Shown here piece by piece: positions 27,001 through 40,500 of a DNA stretch of 64,000 bases. Within the stretch, counting starts at the first letter, position 1. Each line of letters opens with the position of its first letter. Location of the stretch: assembly GCA_964017235.1 (NCBI GenBank), contig OZ024934.1, forward strand, positions 87,324,706 through 87,388,705, given 5' to 3'. The notes beneath the pieces are model-generated. The model had not been told where the DNA came from and searched no databases. It saw only the letters and a program-made list of their open reading frames with translations. Position numbers and translations under genes: made by a program. This DNA comes from Sabellastarte sp. h YS-2021. Its lineage: Eukaryota > Annelida > Polychaeta > Sabellida > Sabellidae.

Positions 27001-28511
27001 CCCATATCTGCAGTTTATGCAGTTCAGTTTGCCTGCTTGCAGATATTCTCATTGTCAGATGATGACATCTTGTTTGGGGAGTCATGCAGACGTCTCCGGC
27101 CAATACTGGGTGATGGTTAATAATGCTATATGATTTGTTGTAAAATTATCTACAACAGCAACAGCAGCAACAATGACGACCACATCATGGATCTCTTGTT
27201 GAGGTTAGCAAATTACTTATCTGTGTTGAAGAAGTAATATATAACCTAAGATGTGGCTTATGGAAGCTTATTTTATCCTCTTATCAGTGCTTTATTTGGT
27301 GACCCCTTGTCTGACAATCATCTAACAGTGTGGCCAAAACAAATACCCTCCACCTGTTATGGTTGTATTCAAGCACTTGTGAGGATAAGGTAAGGCTATT
27401 TTACGCAATAAAATGTAACAAATTTTATTGTAATTTAACTTTTTACAAGTTAAATACTTACCTTATCCTCACAAGGATAAACCCACCCTACCTCCCCGCA
27501 TAATTTGTTTTCTGGGGACCAAAAATACAATGAAGAGCTCTCGACAATCTTCTGTCGACAACGACTACTTCGCAAGCGCGGACATGCGCAGACAAAGGGG
27601 TCACCTCTTGTGACAAGAATATTCCTTAAAAAATTCTTGTCGGTCGATATGTTTTTGCTCCACAAAACCAAACAAGCACTTGTGAGGATAAGGTAAGTAT
27701 TTAACTTGTAAAAAGTTAAATTACAATAAAATTTGTTACAATTTACCAGTTAAAATTACAAAATTAAGCCGTAAAATCAAAATATATAAAGTAAATATAA
27801 ACACCTTTGGGGATTTCCCACTGTTGTCAGGGTGATCATAAAATTAGCCAATTGTAAGTGAGGATACATAAAGCATGATATGGAGTGAGGGATACATTTG
27901 TGAAAAGCTTTAAGATTATATTTTGGTTATATTTGTGGTGACAAAATTAAGCCGTAAAATCAAAATATATAAAGTAAATATAAACACCTTTGGGGATTTC
28001 CCACTGTTGTCAGGGTGATCATAAAATTAGCCAATTGTGAGTGAGGATACATGAAGCATGATATGGAGTGAGGGATACATTTGTGAAAAGCTTTAAGATT
28101 ATATTTTGGTTATATTTGTGGTGACTTATGTCCATTTCCTTGTTTTATTTCATTTTTGATTATTTTTGGTCTGGTTTGCACTTTTAATTCCATGATCGGC
28201 AATGATCGATCTTTGTTCACATTTTTCCGATACGAACATTGACAGGTAAAATAGGAGCTATCTCCCAGTACTAGTAAGTGTACATGTCTATGTGAGTGAT
28301 CCCCCTATGATTTTGTTTGCTTTAAGTCATGTAAGAATAGGCAGTGTTTCAACGATTCTGATGATGTGGTGCAGTTTATAATTCTGCAAATCTCCTTCTA
28401 TGTGTTGCTAATGGAACTTCAGGTATAAGAATGTCTCCTGTCAGCCCCCCAATTTCAGCTGATTTTTTTGCCTCAGAGGAAGGATACCTTCAAATGTATC
28501 AGCCCATTTTT

Positions 28512-28551
<40 letters not shown>

Positions 28552-31500
28552 ATTTTTGGCCATCTTAAAAGATTGATGATATAATGCTACGTACTCATCT
28601 GAAATTGTCATCTTTATTCTTGATATATTTTTTTTATATGTCATTCGCAAACTTTTCCTACTATAATATACAACCTATAGATGTAAAATCAAATTAGAAT
28701 CTGCCACCAAATCTCACTTTGCCAGGTTCATATAATAGAATTTTCTACTCTGTATATTTTGTTTGCATCTTTACTTCCACCATAGAGGTACTATTTTTTA
28801 GATGGTTTCATTTGTTTTATATGCCAGTGTTTGCTATTATTCTAAACAAATGATCGCATCTTTGCACAATTATTTATGCGGGTAAGGCCTGGACAAAGGA
28901 AGAAGTGAAATTTTAGAAAGATGAAGAATATTAATATTAACAGTATTTCGGTGAAATTACAATATACTCCGCCGACTTGTCAGGGGTCTGCCCTCTAGGA
29001 GTGCTATCTAGTTAATTATGTTTCAGGTCTCCCTAGCCTCTTCTGTACCGAACTACCAAAACAACCCTCAGAATCCTGTCAGTATACAAAGCAACATGCC
29101 TCCGGGCATGCGCCTCCCACATCCGCCCAACATGGGAGCCAGTTACCAAGGCAACATGCCACCTAATCAAATGCATGCAGCAGGAGCCGGGGCTGGTCCA
29201 GGAAACATGGCCCACACTGGTGGGGCCAGTGGCCCAATGGGAGCCAGTGGCCCAATGGGGGCCAGTGTAGGTAACCATGGAGTTGGGATGCCGTTACCTG
29301 GAGCAACTGGGCCAGGAGGGCAACCAGATATGATGAGTGTGATGTCAGAGGCTGCAGGAACGCAGCAGAAGAAGATCATATGGAAAGGTAAAAGACAATT
29401 TATTCAGTTTATAGTTATGTATGTTGAAGGTCTCATTTGTTGAACGACCGCCAATAATATGCATACCTTTAACAAGATTCATGTTAAAATTAAAACCTTT
29501 TGCAGACATCTTTTTTTAAAATTTATGATAATTTTAAGTTTCTAATTAACACCAACCTATAATTTTGGTAATTAAGAAAAAAGTGAGTAGCTGCCATGGG
29601 ATGCAATGTATGATGTGAAACAAAAGGAGAGGGACTCCGTGGTGAAGTGACACCCTTTTAAATCTTGAAGTTGTAAGTTTGAATTGTTGTTCTGGGGCCG
29701 ATTTCACGAACGGACTTAAGCCTGGTTTTGGGCTTAAGTTTAAGACTTTGGTCTTAAATTCTGTCAAAAATGTGCTAAGTCAGCGGGCTTAGACTTAGTG
29801 GATTTCACAAAGGGGCTAAGTCCATGGATTTGCTAAGTCAGTGGACTTAGACTCAAGTCTGGGAGGTAGTGGGCTTAAATTTTGTAAAGAGGACTTAAAT
29901 ATGGCTGCCATAAACTTTTCTCCACTTGAAAATTTGAAAGGGCTGTAAAAAAAGTATAATTACACAGAACACCTTGCTGAAGTAGTCTTTGGGAAGTTTA
30001 TGTGTGGCAACAAGGTTTTTCATTTCAAAACAGCACTTATCCTTAGATAAAATGTATTAAATGAAGGATATAAAAGGTCACATGACACAGAAAACCACTG
30101 TGGTTATATGATAAGCTTGGACTTAGCTAAGTCACCTTTGTGAAATCCATTTTAAGTCCCAGACCTAGTTAAGACCAAAGTCTTAGATTTAAGTCCCTGA
30201 CTTAGCCAAAAAGGGACTTAGTTTAAGTCCTTTAGTGAAATCGGCCCCAGGTCTCAAGTGGGAAAGGTGGATGTTGCCTGCCAAAGCCCATTGCTTTACC
30301 ATGCCACAACCAATTAGTGTATTTTTCTGCACCATATTCTTGCCAGTAATTGCTTTGTTTTAGCAAACATTTGTAACCTATGTACTTAGCAAGATATATT
30401 ATCATGGTACTGTGTTTATTGGTACATTGAAATTAACCTTGGAGTGTGAGCAAGACATTGAAGGTTTAAGATTTGAAGTCTGCAGAGTAGTCACTTAATC
30501 TTTCAGGTTTTCCTACATTTCCCCAAAATTGAACAAGCTCCATCGTCTCCCAGTAGAGTGTAAAGAGTACAGTTCAAAACTGGGTTTTATCATATATAAA
30601 GCTCTTAACCATGGCCAACTGGTTTACCTCAGTGAAAAGCTCCATCGATATATACTGACTAAAACTGAAAAACATCGGACAGTGTTTCCCAAAGAGTTAA
30701 GCTTCTTCAAGTCACCTCTTTGACTAGAAAATTTCCCGCTTTGTTTTTATATAGAATCTGTCTTTCAGTAATATACTTAAAGAAGCATTTTAAGATTTCC
30801 CTCTTCAAATTGAGTTTCCTGACACAGTATTTTATTGTATTTGTATTTATAGTGCAATATCTCCAAGTAGTACAGGACTCAAAACACTATATGACACATC
30901 CGACTGTACAAGTACAGCTCAAGCTCTCAGGTGACCGACATTCCCCTAACTGAAAGACAGAGGCTCAAGGATGACCATTTATCAATGTCTTTGAGGTTCT
31001 TTTGCCTACCACTGGGGATAGGACCCAATGACAGAGGACTGCCATTTGAAGTGGTCATCCGTGCCGCTATGTATCTGCCTGTACCTGGGTTTGAACCCGT
31101 GTCCTCTGTGTTCATAGGCAAGTGTGTTACCCACTAGGCCACAGCTGCAGATATTCCCATTCACAATAACACAACCCTGGATTCTTTTACCCAGAATACC
31201 CTTTGATTTTGACTTCCCCATTCTTCTGTTAGTTTAGCACACTTGGTTGTGGCTTTAGGGGAAGATATTGTGCCTGCAAGTTCTAAATTGAGTTAGATAA
31301 AACACTTGGATATTTTTTTTCTGTTCTTCTTAAATATTAGGCATGCTGGAGTGGCAGGAAAAGACTAAACAGCAGACTCCTCAAGGTCCAGTCGATACCG
31401 GGAACAAGATCTCTCGCACTCTTGGATGTCATGTGTCACTTGGCAATGGAGAAGCAAATATGTAAGGAAATCCTATCTTGTACGTTGTGACAAAAGCAGC

Positions 31501-34500
31501 ATATTTCTGCTGCCCTGAGTATATATGAGTTCCTTTATTACCCCAGGCCTGTTGTTATGAAGTTATACTAATTAAGCGGCCCGTCAGGGACGCTTATTTG
31601 TTTTCACCGAAGTTCGACTGATCGCCGCCGCCGCCGGATTATGGTCTCCCTTGAATAACTTCTTAGCCTTTCAAATTTTTCTTCCCTTCTTATCTTTCTT
31701 TAAAACTATAGGGGCGGGAAAAATTTTTGAGATACTTTCCGCAGACCTTAAGCTTTATTTAAGGTAACCTTAAGTATACCTCCAAAACACCTCGTCATCG
31801 CGTTTTGGAAAAAACCACACACACCTGTGCTATAAAATTTATCAGGTACATTCTAGACCAAATTTCCAAGGTCGGAAAGGATTTTCTCATCAATCGGACC
31901 ATAGATGCCTGAATGGGAGGCGTTTTATTTTCGTAAATTTTTTAAAAATGGGTACTTGGTCTGTATCTCAAAAACGGTCAGGATTTCGGCGTTTTGTTGG
32001 AATAACTTATTCAGCTACTTTTTGATAATCTTTCACATGCCGAAGTTTTAGCCCTGTATCTGCAATTTTAAGGTCACCTTAATGTCAAAAAACGCGGTTT
32101 TAGCCCTCCAGTTCACTTAGTTTTTCACTTTTTTCAACCAAACTTGGCACATATATTAAGATTTGCCAAAGGAATATCCTGACTTTATGGTGACCTTAAA
32201 CTCAAAATGTTAATGGACATTTGGCCTGCTTAAAGTCATCAAATTGGAATACAATGCTCTGGCTCCTTTCTTTTTCCATTTTTTTATATCGAAATTATCA
32301 TTGGTATTAAACTAGATAAAAATAATACTTATGGTTACCTTAAACTCTCAGTATGAATGGAGTTGTAGCCACCTTAAAGTGAAATAAGGGGGTTTTCAGC
32401 CTCCAAGTATCTTATTGTTCGACTGACCTCAGTTAAACTTTGCACACTTATAAAGGATGGAAAATCAAAGGGTTATCCTGACTTTAAGGTGACCTTAAAC
32501 TGTTAATATAATTTTGCCCCCCCCTAAAGTCATAACATTTGAATAAAGCCATCAGCTAAACTTTGTACACTTATAAAGGATGACAAAAGGGACATTCTCA
32601 TTTTATGGTCACCTTAAAGTCGCAATGTGGATGAAGTTATGGTCACCTTGCAGTGAAATTATGGAGTTTTTAATCTCCAGCTATCGTATTGTTCAGCAGA
32701 GCTCAGTTAAATTTGTACAATTTTAAAGATGACATTAGGGACATTCTTATTTTCTTTCCACCTTGGAGTTCCAATACAAGTACAGTCATGGCCATCTTGA
32801 CGTGAAAATGAGGATTTTCAGCCCCTAACTGATTTACTGTTCAGTAACATCAGTTTAACTTGACATTGATTATACTAAAGTAAGATTTTGTATAACATTT
32901 CACTTAAACATGATAAATATATACTTCTTGCTCCCTCCTCATTTATTTTAACACTTTTTAAAACCACACCTGGCATATGTATGCTTAAGAATATTTATGC
33001 TGTCTGGCAAACCTAATCTCTTAGTGTTTATGAAGTTATGACATCTTCAAAGAAAAAAATTAGCTAGTTATGATGCACTGATGTGGTTATTAACATATTG
33101 CAACTGATCAGTCTTCACATAATATTAATTCCCAATTTTAGGCAGATTAAAAAAAACACATTCTTCTGATTCCATTCATTTGGAAATGTGGGGATATAAC
33201 TTTTCCTTTTTGGAAAAAAAAGCTTCAATTGATTCAACTTTTCTTTTGTAGAAGGAGTTGATGATCTAGCTGTTTGTTCACATAGACTATATAAATTGGT
33301 CAAATGTATACACCTGACTTCTTTCACAATATAAGATGCTTGAAAAAAAAACACTTTCTCATAAACAGTTTTTCTTGTACAGCATTTTATGTATCTCCAG
33401 CTGAGTGGAAATGAATGACTTGTCCTTTTCTTCTTCCTCCCCAACTCTGTTGTGTGATATCTATCAAAAGGCACATTCATGGAAAGTCTTTCTATGCAGA
33501 AAGAACCCCACCAACTCCCCTTTAGTGCACACAAAAAGCAATTGGAAAAAAGAATGGCCTCAGTGGGGGAAGTGGGGGGGGGTTTATGGAGGGAGATGAT
33601 AGATAGAGATATATATATGTGTGTGTGAAGCAAAAGTGGAACAAAAAAAAGTGGAATATTTATGCTGTTCTTTCGAATGTATATTATTTTCTTTTCTTTT
33701 ACTTTCTTCCATTTCACTTAGACTTCTACATTTAATTAATTTTAGCTCAAGTGGGAAATGAATTTTTGAAACTTTAATACATTCAAATTCCTGAAGTGAT
33801 GCACTAAATCACTTATAACTTGAAAAGTATTGCGTTCACAGCATTTTGTTAAAATATATTATTGGGCTACTTTTTCCACAGCTACACCAAGTCCAGTAAC
33901 TTGTTTGGTCTTAATTTTGTGCATTATTGAAGTGTGGAATGGATCATGATCTCCTACTCTTATTCCTAAGCCTAGATTTTTAATTTCAGTTGCTAAATCA
34001 TTCATAAATATTGCAATATATAAACTCATACTTTTCTTTCCCAATAAACCCAGTAACATTTTTCTAGCACTATAGCTTGACTTGTTTGTAACTTGATTTT
34101 TCTTGTAAGCAATAACTCTGAAGCAAAATCAGTAACTTTTGAACAAAAAGTCTAACACACTTTGGTTCAATGGATTTTATTAGTGGTTTTGTTAAGTTTT
34201 TAGTTGAAGCACAACCAGTAATTTTAAACAATAGTTCTTAAGCATCTTAGTCCACTGCATTCAATTAGTGTTTTATACTTAAGTCTGATACTAATGACAT
34301 TTTGAACAGAAATGTCTGTGGTCAGTGTACCCTTTCACTTGAGACCTCTTCTCTGAGAACATTACCAAAGAATGTAGGACATACAGAATCCAGGAAAAAA
34401 AATGCCTCCTGGACAAAATGCCTCACAGAAAAAAATGCCTCCTAGAAAAAATGCCTCCTAGAAAGAATGCCTCCTGGATATTTTGTGACCAGGAAAAGTA

Positions 34501-37500
34501 CCTCCTAAGAAAAAAAAGTTCTTTCAAGTATTATGACACTACAGGTTCACATTTTGTAGGAGGCATTTTTTCCAGGAGCCACTTTTTCCGCGCATCGGAC
34601 ATACATTCTTTTGAGAAGTAAATTTCACACCTACAATTTCTCTTCTGCCAAGCTGTGGTGGTTCTTTCATTTGTTAAATATGGTAACATACACAATGCAA
34701 TAAACTTTACATTTTCTATTCCTTGTGATGCATATCTTCACATCTTTTACGGCTTACTTCACACTTTTTCATCAGGGCCGCTTCGTTTTTGTAGCAAAAA
34801 CATTTTTCTAGTTTAGTAATAATCCTATATCACAATTGGGTGATAATTGGGTGGACTTACGCAGAGTTATAATTCAAAGAATTTTTTCCTCTTGACCAAT
34901 CAGATTCACTGACACAGTCATGATGTATTACAATGATCACTATCTCTCAGCCTAGGTGTCAAAGGTTTGAATTTTGCTCACCAAAATACATAAACTATTA
35001 ATAGTCTGTTCTTTTATAACTCTTTTACAAAATAAAGTAAAAACCCAACTTTAAGTCGTGGGTATACATTATAATTGTCACTCAAAGTATTTTTGTACAC
35101 TTGGTCCAAGAAGCTAAATACCATGGCTTGGTTTATGTAATCATGATTTGTAATAGATTGGTATTCAGTTTTTTTATATGATATTTTATGCAGTTTTGAA
35201 ATGCTAATACATTTTAAATGGTTTGATTTAATGCAGTCCTTAAAACTCTCATCAGTGTGAAAAAAAACCCCAAAAACACACAAATTTCTGAGTACTGTGA
35301 GATAGACTATCTTTCTTCCTCTGTTAGCAATGGGCATTTTATTTTATTGCTTCTTGATAGACCAACATATAAAAAATACTTGGAATCCTTAATTGCGACC
35401 CCATGTTGAAAATCCAAGAAATACACTGATTCTTCTTCCAATTATATAAATATGGTATTTTAAACATACTCAGAAACCTAAATCACTGTCCATGCAGGGT
35501 TCCCACATCCTTGAAAATCCTTGAACAAAATTGCTTCATTTTCAAGGCCTTGAGTCCTTGAATTTTGCCAAAATTGAATAAAATCCTCGAAAAGTCTTTG
35601 AATTTGTGATTGCTCAACTTCTGCAGCTGCATCATCTAGTTTTATGGCTATGGCAGACTCAGCAAAGCAAGTATGATCTAGTCTGAACAAAGTTTATGTT
35701 AAAATATTATTAGATGTGAAAACTAGCATTGTTGTAATGAATTTATAAAATGTTAAGATCATGCGACAATAAAGAATTTTGTGGGAGGAACGGATGGCTA
35801 GAAGGGGAGGTAGAGGAGGCCATGCCTTGAATTATATCCTTGAGAATTGTTGTTGTTGACCTTGAGAATCCTTGAAAAGACCTTGAATCCAGTTATCAAA
35901 AGTCTGTGGGAACCCTGTCCCTGGTGTTTAGAAGCTCCATTCAATGGCTGTTCTATACACATAGGCCAAGTCATAGACACAACAAAAGTTGAGTATTTTG
36001 TGTTTATGTATTTTATATTACATTTGTAGAAATGCACTCCAGTGGCCAGGAAAGCTTCAAATGCAATTAATTCCACAGAACTTGTTACAGCCTCTACACG
36101 GTCTGTTCAAGAACTCACGCACAGTCAGCTTCACATTCGCAAACCACGAAGTGGATGGACTCCGCAGTCTCTACAAAGTCATGGCCTCTGGATTTGTGAG
36201 TAGCTTTAGAAGGTCCCAAGTTTTTCTGGGACGCTTTTAGTATACACCAAAATAATGTGGAACTATTTTGTATGTTTACATATTTGTGAGTAGCTTTGGT
36301 ATGTGCCAGGTTTCATATGAGGATTTTAGATTACACCAGGATCATAGTTGGTGTTTGTATGCAACAAATTATTTGAGTAGCTATAGTAACAAGCAACTAT
36401 TTTGGATTATTTTAGGCGGGTTGCGTGTAACCAACCCGCCTATTAGATTGATGTGTCCGACGCTGATGTTTCCGGACTCTAACTCAAAAATGCTGTGTCC
36501 AATCGAATTCAAACTTGACAGGGAGATACATCACCATCATAGCTAGGTTCCTTTCGAAATTGGTGTAATTCCGTTCTTTCGTTTGTCCGGTTTTTGTCCG
36601 TTTGTCTCTCCGTCAACATTTTTGTTTCCGGACTCTAACTCGAAAACACTTTGTCCAATCGAATTGAAACTTAACAGGGAGATAGATAACCATCATAGCT
36701 AAGTTGCTTTTGAAATTGGTGTAATTCCGTCTGTTTGTTTGTCAAACCCTTCGTTTGTCCGGTTTTTGTCCGTTTGTCCGTCAACATTTTCCTTTCTGGA
36801 CTCTAACTCGAAAACACTTTTTCCAATCGAATTCAAACATGACAGGGAGATAGATAACCATCATAGCTAGGTTCCTTTCGAAATTGATGTAATTCCGTCT
36901 GTTTGTCTGTCCATCAACATTTCCGTTTTTGGACTCTAACTCGAAAACGCTTTGTCCAATTGAATTCAAACTTGACAGGGAGATAGATAACCATCATATC
37001 GAAGATGCTTTTGAAATTGGTGTAATTCCTTCTGTTTGTTGGTCTAATCTTATTGCTGCCTGCGCAAACCGCCATTTGGGGCATTTCTGCCAGAAAGTGT
37101 TTACAGGATATTTTTCTTTGTGATAATGTATACTAAGGCAGTGGTTTATTATTGATGTGGTATCTTGGTCTATGCTATATTTTTCTAGCAACATAAAAAT
37201 TATAACATCTTCGCTGACGCTAATATTTCAATTGACAGTACAGAAAAATGTGCAACAGCTTGAAATTTTTGCAGTGTGATATCAAAGCATTGGAAGTTTA
37301 CACCAGACCAGTTCAGTTTTGGGTTATATATTTAATAAATAATAATATTATTTATACATTGATCCTGATGCAGGTGCATATACCTGTTTCCAGACTGTGC
37401 AGGCCTGTTTAGAGTGGTATATACTGCTTTTAACCTTGAAGCAGTGACCTTGACCTTGCTTTTACAGGCTGGTTGTGTTCACATCCCTCCTTCTGCCCAG

Positions 37501-40500
37501 TCAGATGTACGGGTTCTGATGTTATTGTACAGTAATAGGAAGAAGCAGTTTATGGGACTGATACCGAATGACCAGGCACAGTTTATTAATGGCATTCGTA
37601 CAGTGATCACCACACAAAGGCAAATGCATCATAAGAAGGCAGTAAGTGTTGAAACTCAGTAGAATGATTAACAACAACAACAAAGAATTAAGTTATGCCT
37701 GATACCTAGTAGAATGATTTGGATAACCATTGATTTCAAATATTTCAGACGCATAATAGATTGTTTGAAAATTTTATTTTAACTTTAGACTTAATTTATC
37801 AATCGTATAAGAAACAGTGTTAACAGGAAAATGGCAAATATTTAAACCCTGAAAAAATATGTAAAGTATGACTTATAGTAGATCTAATCTCTGATAGGAT
37901 GCTTAACATTACTGGGTGAATGATGTGACATGTGTTCATTTAATCATTGCTATCAGTGTATGCACCTGTTTTAAAATGTTTTTGGTAATTTCATGTACTA
38001 ATAAATTGACAGACCTATCATGAATTTTGGGTTTGTTTATAACTACTGCCATATTTACAGGAAGTGAGTATTTTTGGCAGATTCTAAATGTTGGAACACT
38101 GTTATTCCTACTGCATTGAAATATATATCTTCCCAGAAAGTGTTTTATAATATCATGACCATCAATGGAGTTAAATAATTGATTCTGGCCTGATTATCAG
38201 TTGGAAAAGTGGACGACTAATTGACCATAAAAATTGTAAGTGATTCCCAGCGCCACTTAACATAGGTTAGTAAATCTAACAGGAGTTGCCATGAGTTGGA
38301 TTCGAACCCATGATAACATAGGCGAGGGACGAGTGATTTAATTATAAACTTGTCCAACTAACTTGAAGGGGTAGTTTTTTCACAGATGTAGGTTCAAGAT
38401 GAAAGTTGTGAGGATGACCTGAAGACTTTTTTTCATTGTATAATTTTCCAAAAGCTCATACAACTAGAGAGTAAGCATAAGGTTGAACCAGTCCTCTATT
38501 TGAAAAGTTGTTTCACGGTTAAACCACTTTGATTAGTGTTGTTATAGCTACAACCTTCGGCCTATGAAATTAACACCTGACCCCCTGTGGCAACTATTGC
38601 TACAGACTGATAACATTTTGAGTTGCAGGTCCTTACGATAAACTTTCTACACTGTAGTACTGTGCCTCCTTATATAGAAGTAATTCTAAGGTCCTCAGAG
38701 GGACTTCTTTCTTAATTTTTTTTTAAAATGCCCTGTTATCTGAAAAAATACTGTTTAAGTGCAAGTGCTTTTTTTGTCACCACAGATGCAGGGCCCGGGT
38801 GTTCCGGGTCAGACTCCATTCACAGGAGGTCAGCCCAACATGGCCAACCCAGGACAGGTAAACTCAAAAGTATTCTCTTTTGTTATAACATTTCACAACA
38901 TAAATTATCTTCAATCGATTAGTTAACTTACTGTAACCATAATTACAGTTCACAAATATAAGACATACACAAGCTTCAATAAGACAGCGTAAAGTATGCC
39001 AAGAAATCATTTAATGATATTTTACCATAATTGTACACAGCTGGCCAGTTTAAGAAAGTAGGCAACATTCTTGTTGCACCAAAGTAAAAAAATATAGCAA
39101 AAAAATTGGTACAAAAATTGTGATGTGTTATAACCATAATTGCACTAATCTTACCAACCTGTGAGACACAGTCAGGCTGTAAAAATATAACAAAATATTA
39201 TTCTGCACAAATGTAATATATTATAACCTTAGTGGTATTCAACTCATCAATCTAGGTTTTGAGTTAGCTTTATTATGGCAGCTTGAAATATATAACCAGA
39301 AATATTCTTTACGGATGTGATGTATTGGAACTATTGTCACTGTGGCCTCAACTGGGCTATGTCTATGTAATGATGATGATTAAAGTGGTTCTGGTGTCAT
39401 CCTTTAGAGTCTGCCTTGGCAGAAATTAAGCGCTATAAAAGTACAGAATTAGAATAGAACATTCTGAGAGTATTTGAATATTATTTTCGCTTTCAATACA
39501 AATGATGGAGCATTTACTTAATACTCCCTGAGAGTTACCGGCTTAAAAAGTAAAAGCAAGCATTAACTCTTTTAACAGTGGAAGGGATATCATAAAATTA
39601 AAAACATAGATATATGCTGTGTTTTATTAATATGAGAGGCTCAGTAACATCTGTGTACCAGACATAAATTTGAAAAAGGTCAAGAAAAAATTATTTTGGG
39701 GGTGTTGGGTTTCATTATCAGTTTCAGTGGACAAATGAAGGGGGTGGGGGAGTCAAATACAAACATGGTTCAGTGAACTGTACAACTTTGCTCTGTACCA
39801 AGTGTTATTTTAAACCACTTTTTACCCAACAGCCTTTAAAGACTGCGCAAGTATTGTTTTCACCAATTGGCATTCAGCTGGGTGGGTGGTCGCCACTGGT
39901 CAGGCAGTCACACGGTTGGGATGGATGGTAGGAAAAGTCTTGTCCAGGCTATGTCTCATAAACTGTAAGGTGTAGGAAGTGATACTTCGTAGGAACCTTT
40001 TCCTGGGGGCGTAGTTGTGTAATGCCGTGGTATGACCTTGATTTGATGTTTGACCTTGCTGCAGTGGTCTTTAATGTCTGGGCTATTTCTTGGAAACCGT
40101 AAATTATACGAATTTCATACTTGGTAGTTTATCAGTTGGGGGTTGTAGGTCTGCAACATCATAGTGTGACCATGATTTGACCTTTGACGTTGCCATAGAG
40201 ACCTTGACCATTAAAATGTTGTCCAGGCTATATCTCAGGCTACATCTCAGAAACCATAAGGTGTATGAAGTTGATGCTTTCTAGTGACATTGGTTGGGGA
40301 GTGTTGGTGTGCGATGTCATAGTGTGACTTTGATTTGACCTTTGACCTTGGCTATGCCAGAATGCTTTCTACTGCCATATTTCACAAAGATATGTGGATT
40401 GCTGCAAGTGATTATTACATTTACTTTCACCTTATTATGCTATCTCCATTGACAATATATTTCAAATGAGAAATTTCAGAACTGTGTATCTTTTACTTTA

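Larger units (their letters stand above)
22245..27741 (+). mobile_element. DIRS-type retrotransposon, copy 2 (termini preserved, coding decayed)
   Basis: The left inverted repeat (about 22245-22460) runs CCTTACCTTATCCTCACAAG through GTCTGCGCATGTCCGCGCTT. The right one (about 27475-27741) is its inverse, ending with CTTGTGAGGATAAGGTAAGT. The internal complementary region (27370-27475) joins the complements of both outer ends at AATAAAATGTAAC. Coding traces are an RNase H piece (24740-24870) and a connection piece (25345-25690). The termini share no obvious sequence with copy 1, so this is another DIRS lineage. Confidence 0.82.

Noticed and set aside
33115..33717. 200-residue minus-strand open frame
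   Set aside because: Low-complexity, Lys/Phe/Ser-rich translation of AT-rich and TATATATGTGTGTG sequence inside a mobile element. No recognisable domain.
36475..37030. Possible coding repeat around GACTCTAACTCGAAAAC
   Set aside because: Noncoding tandem units of a probable Helentron-type element. Frames are short and differ between units.
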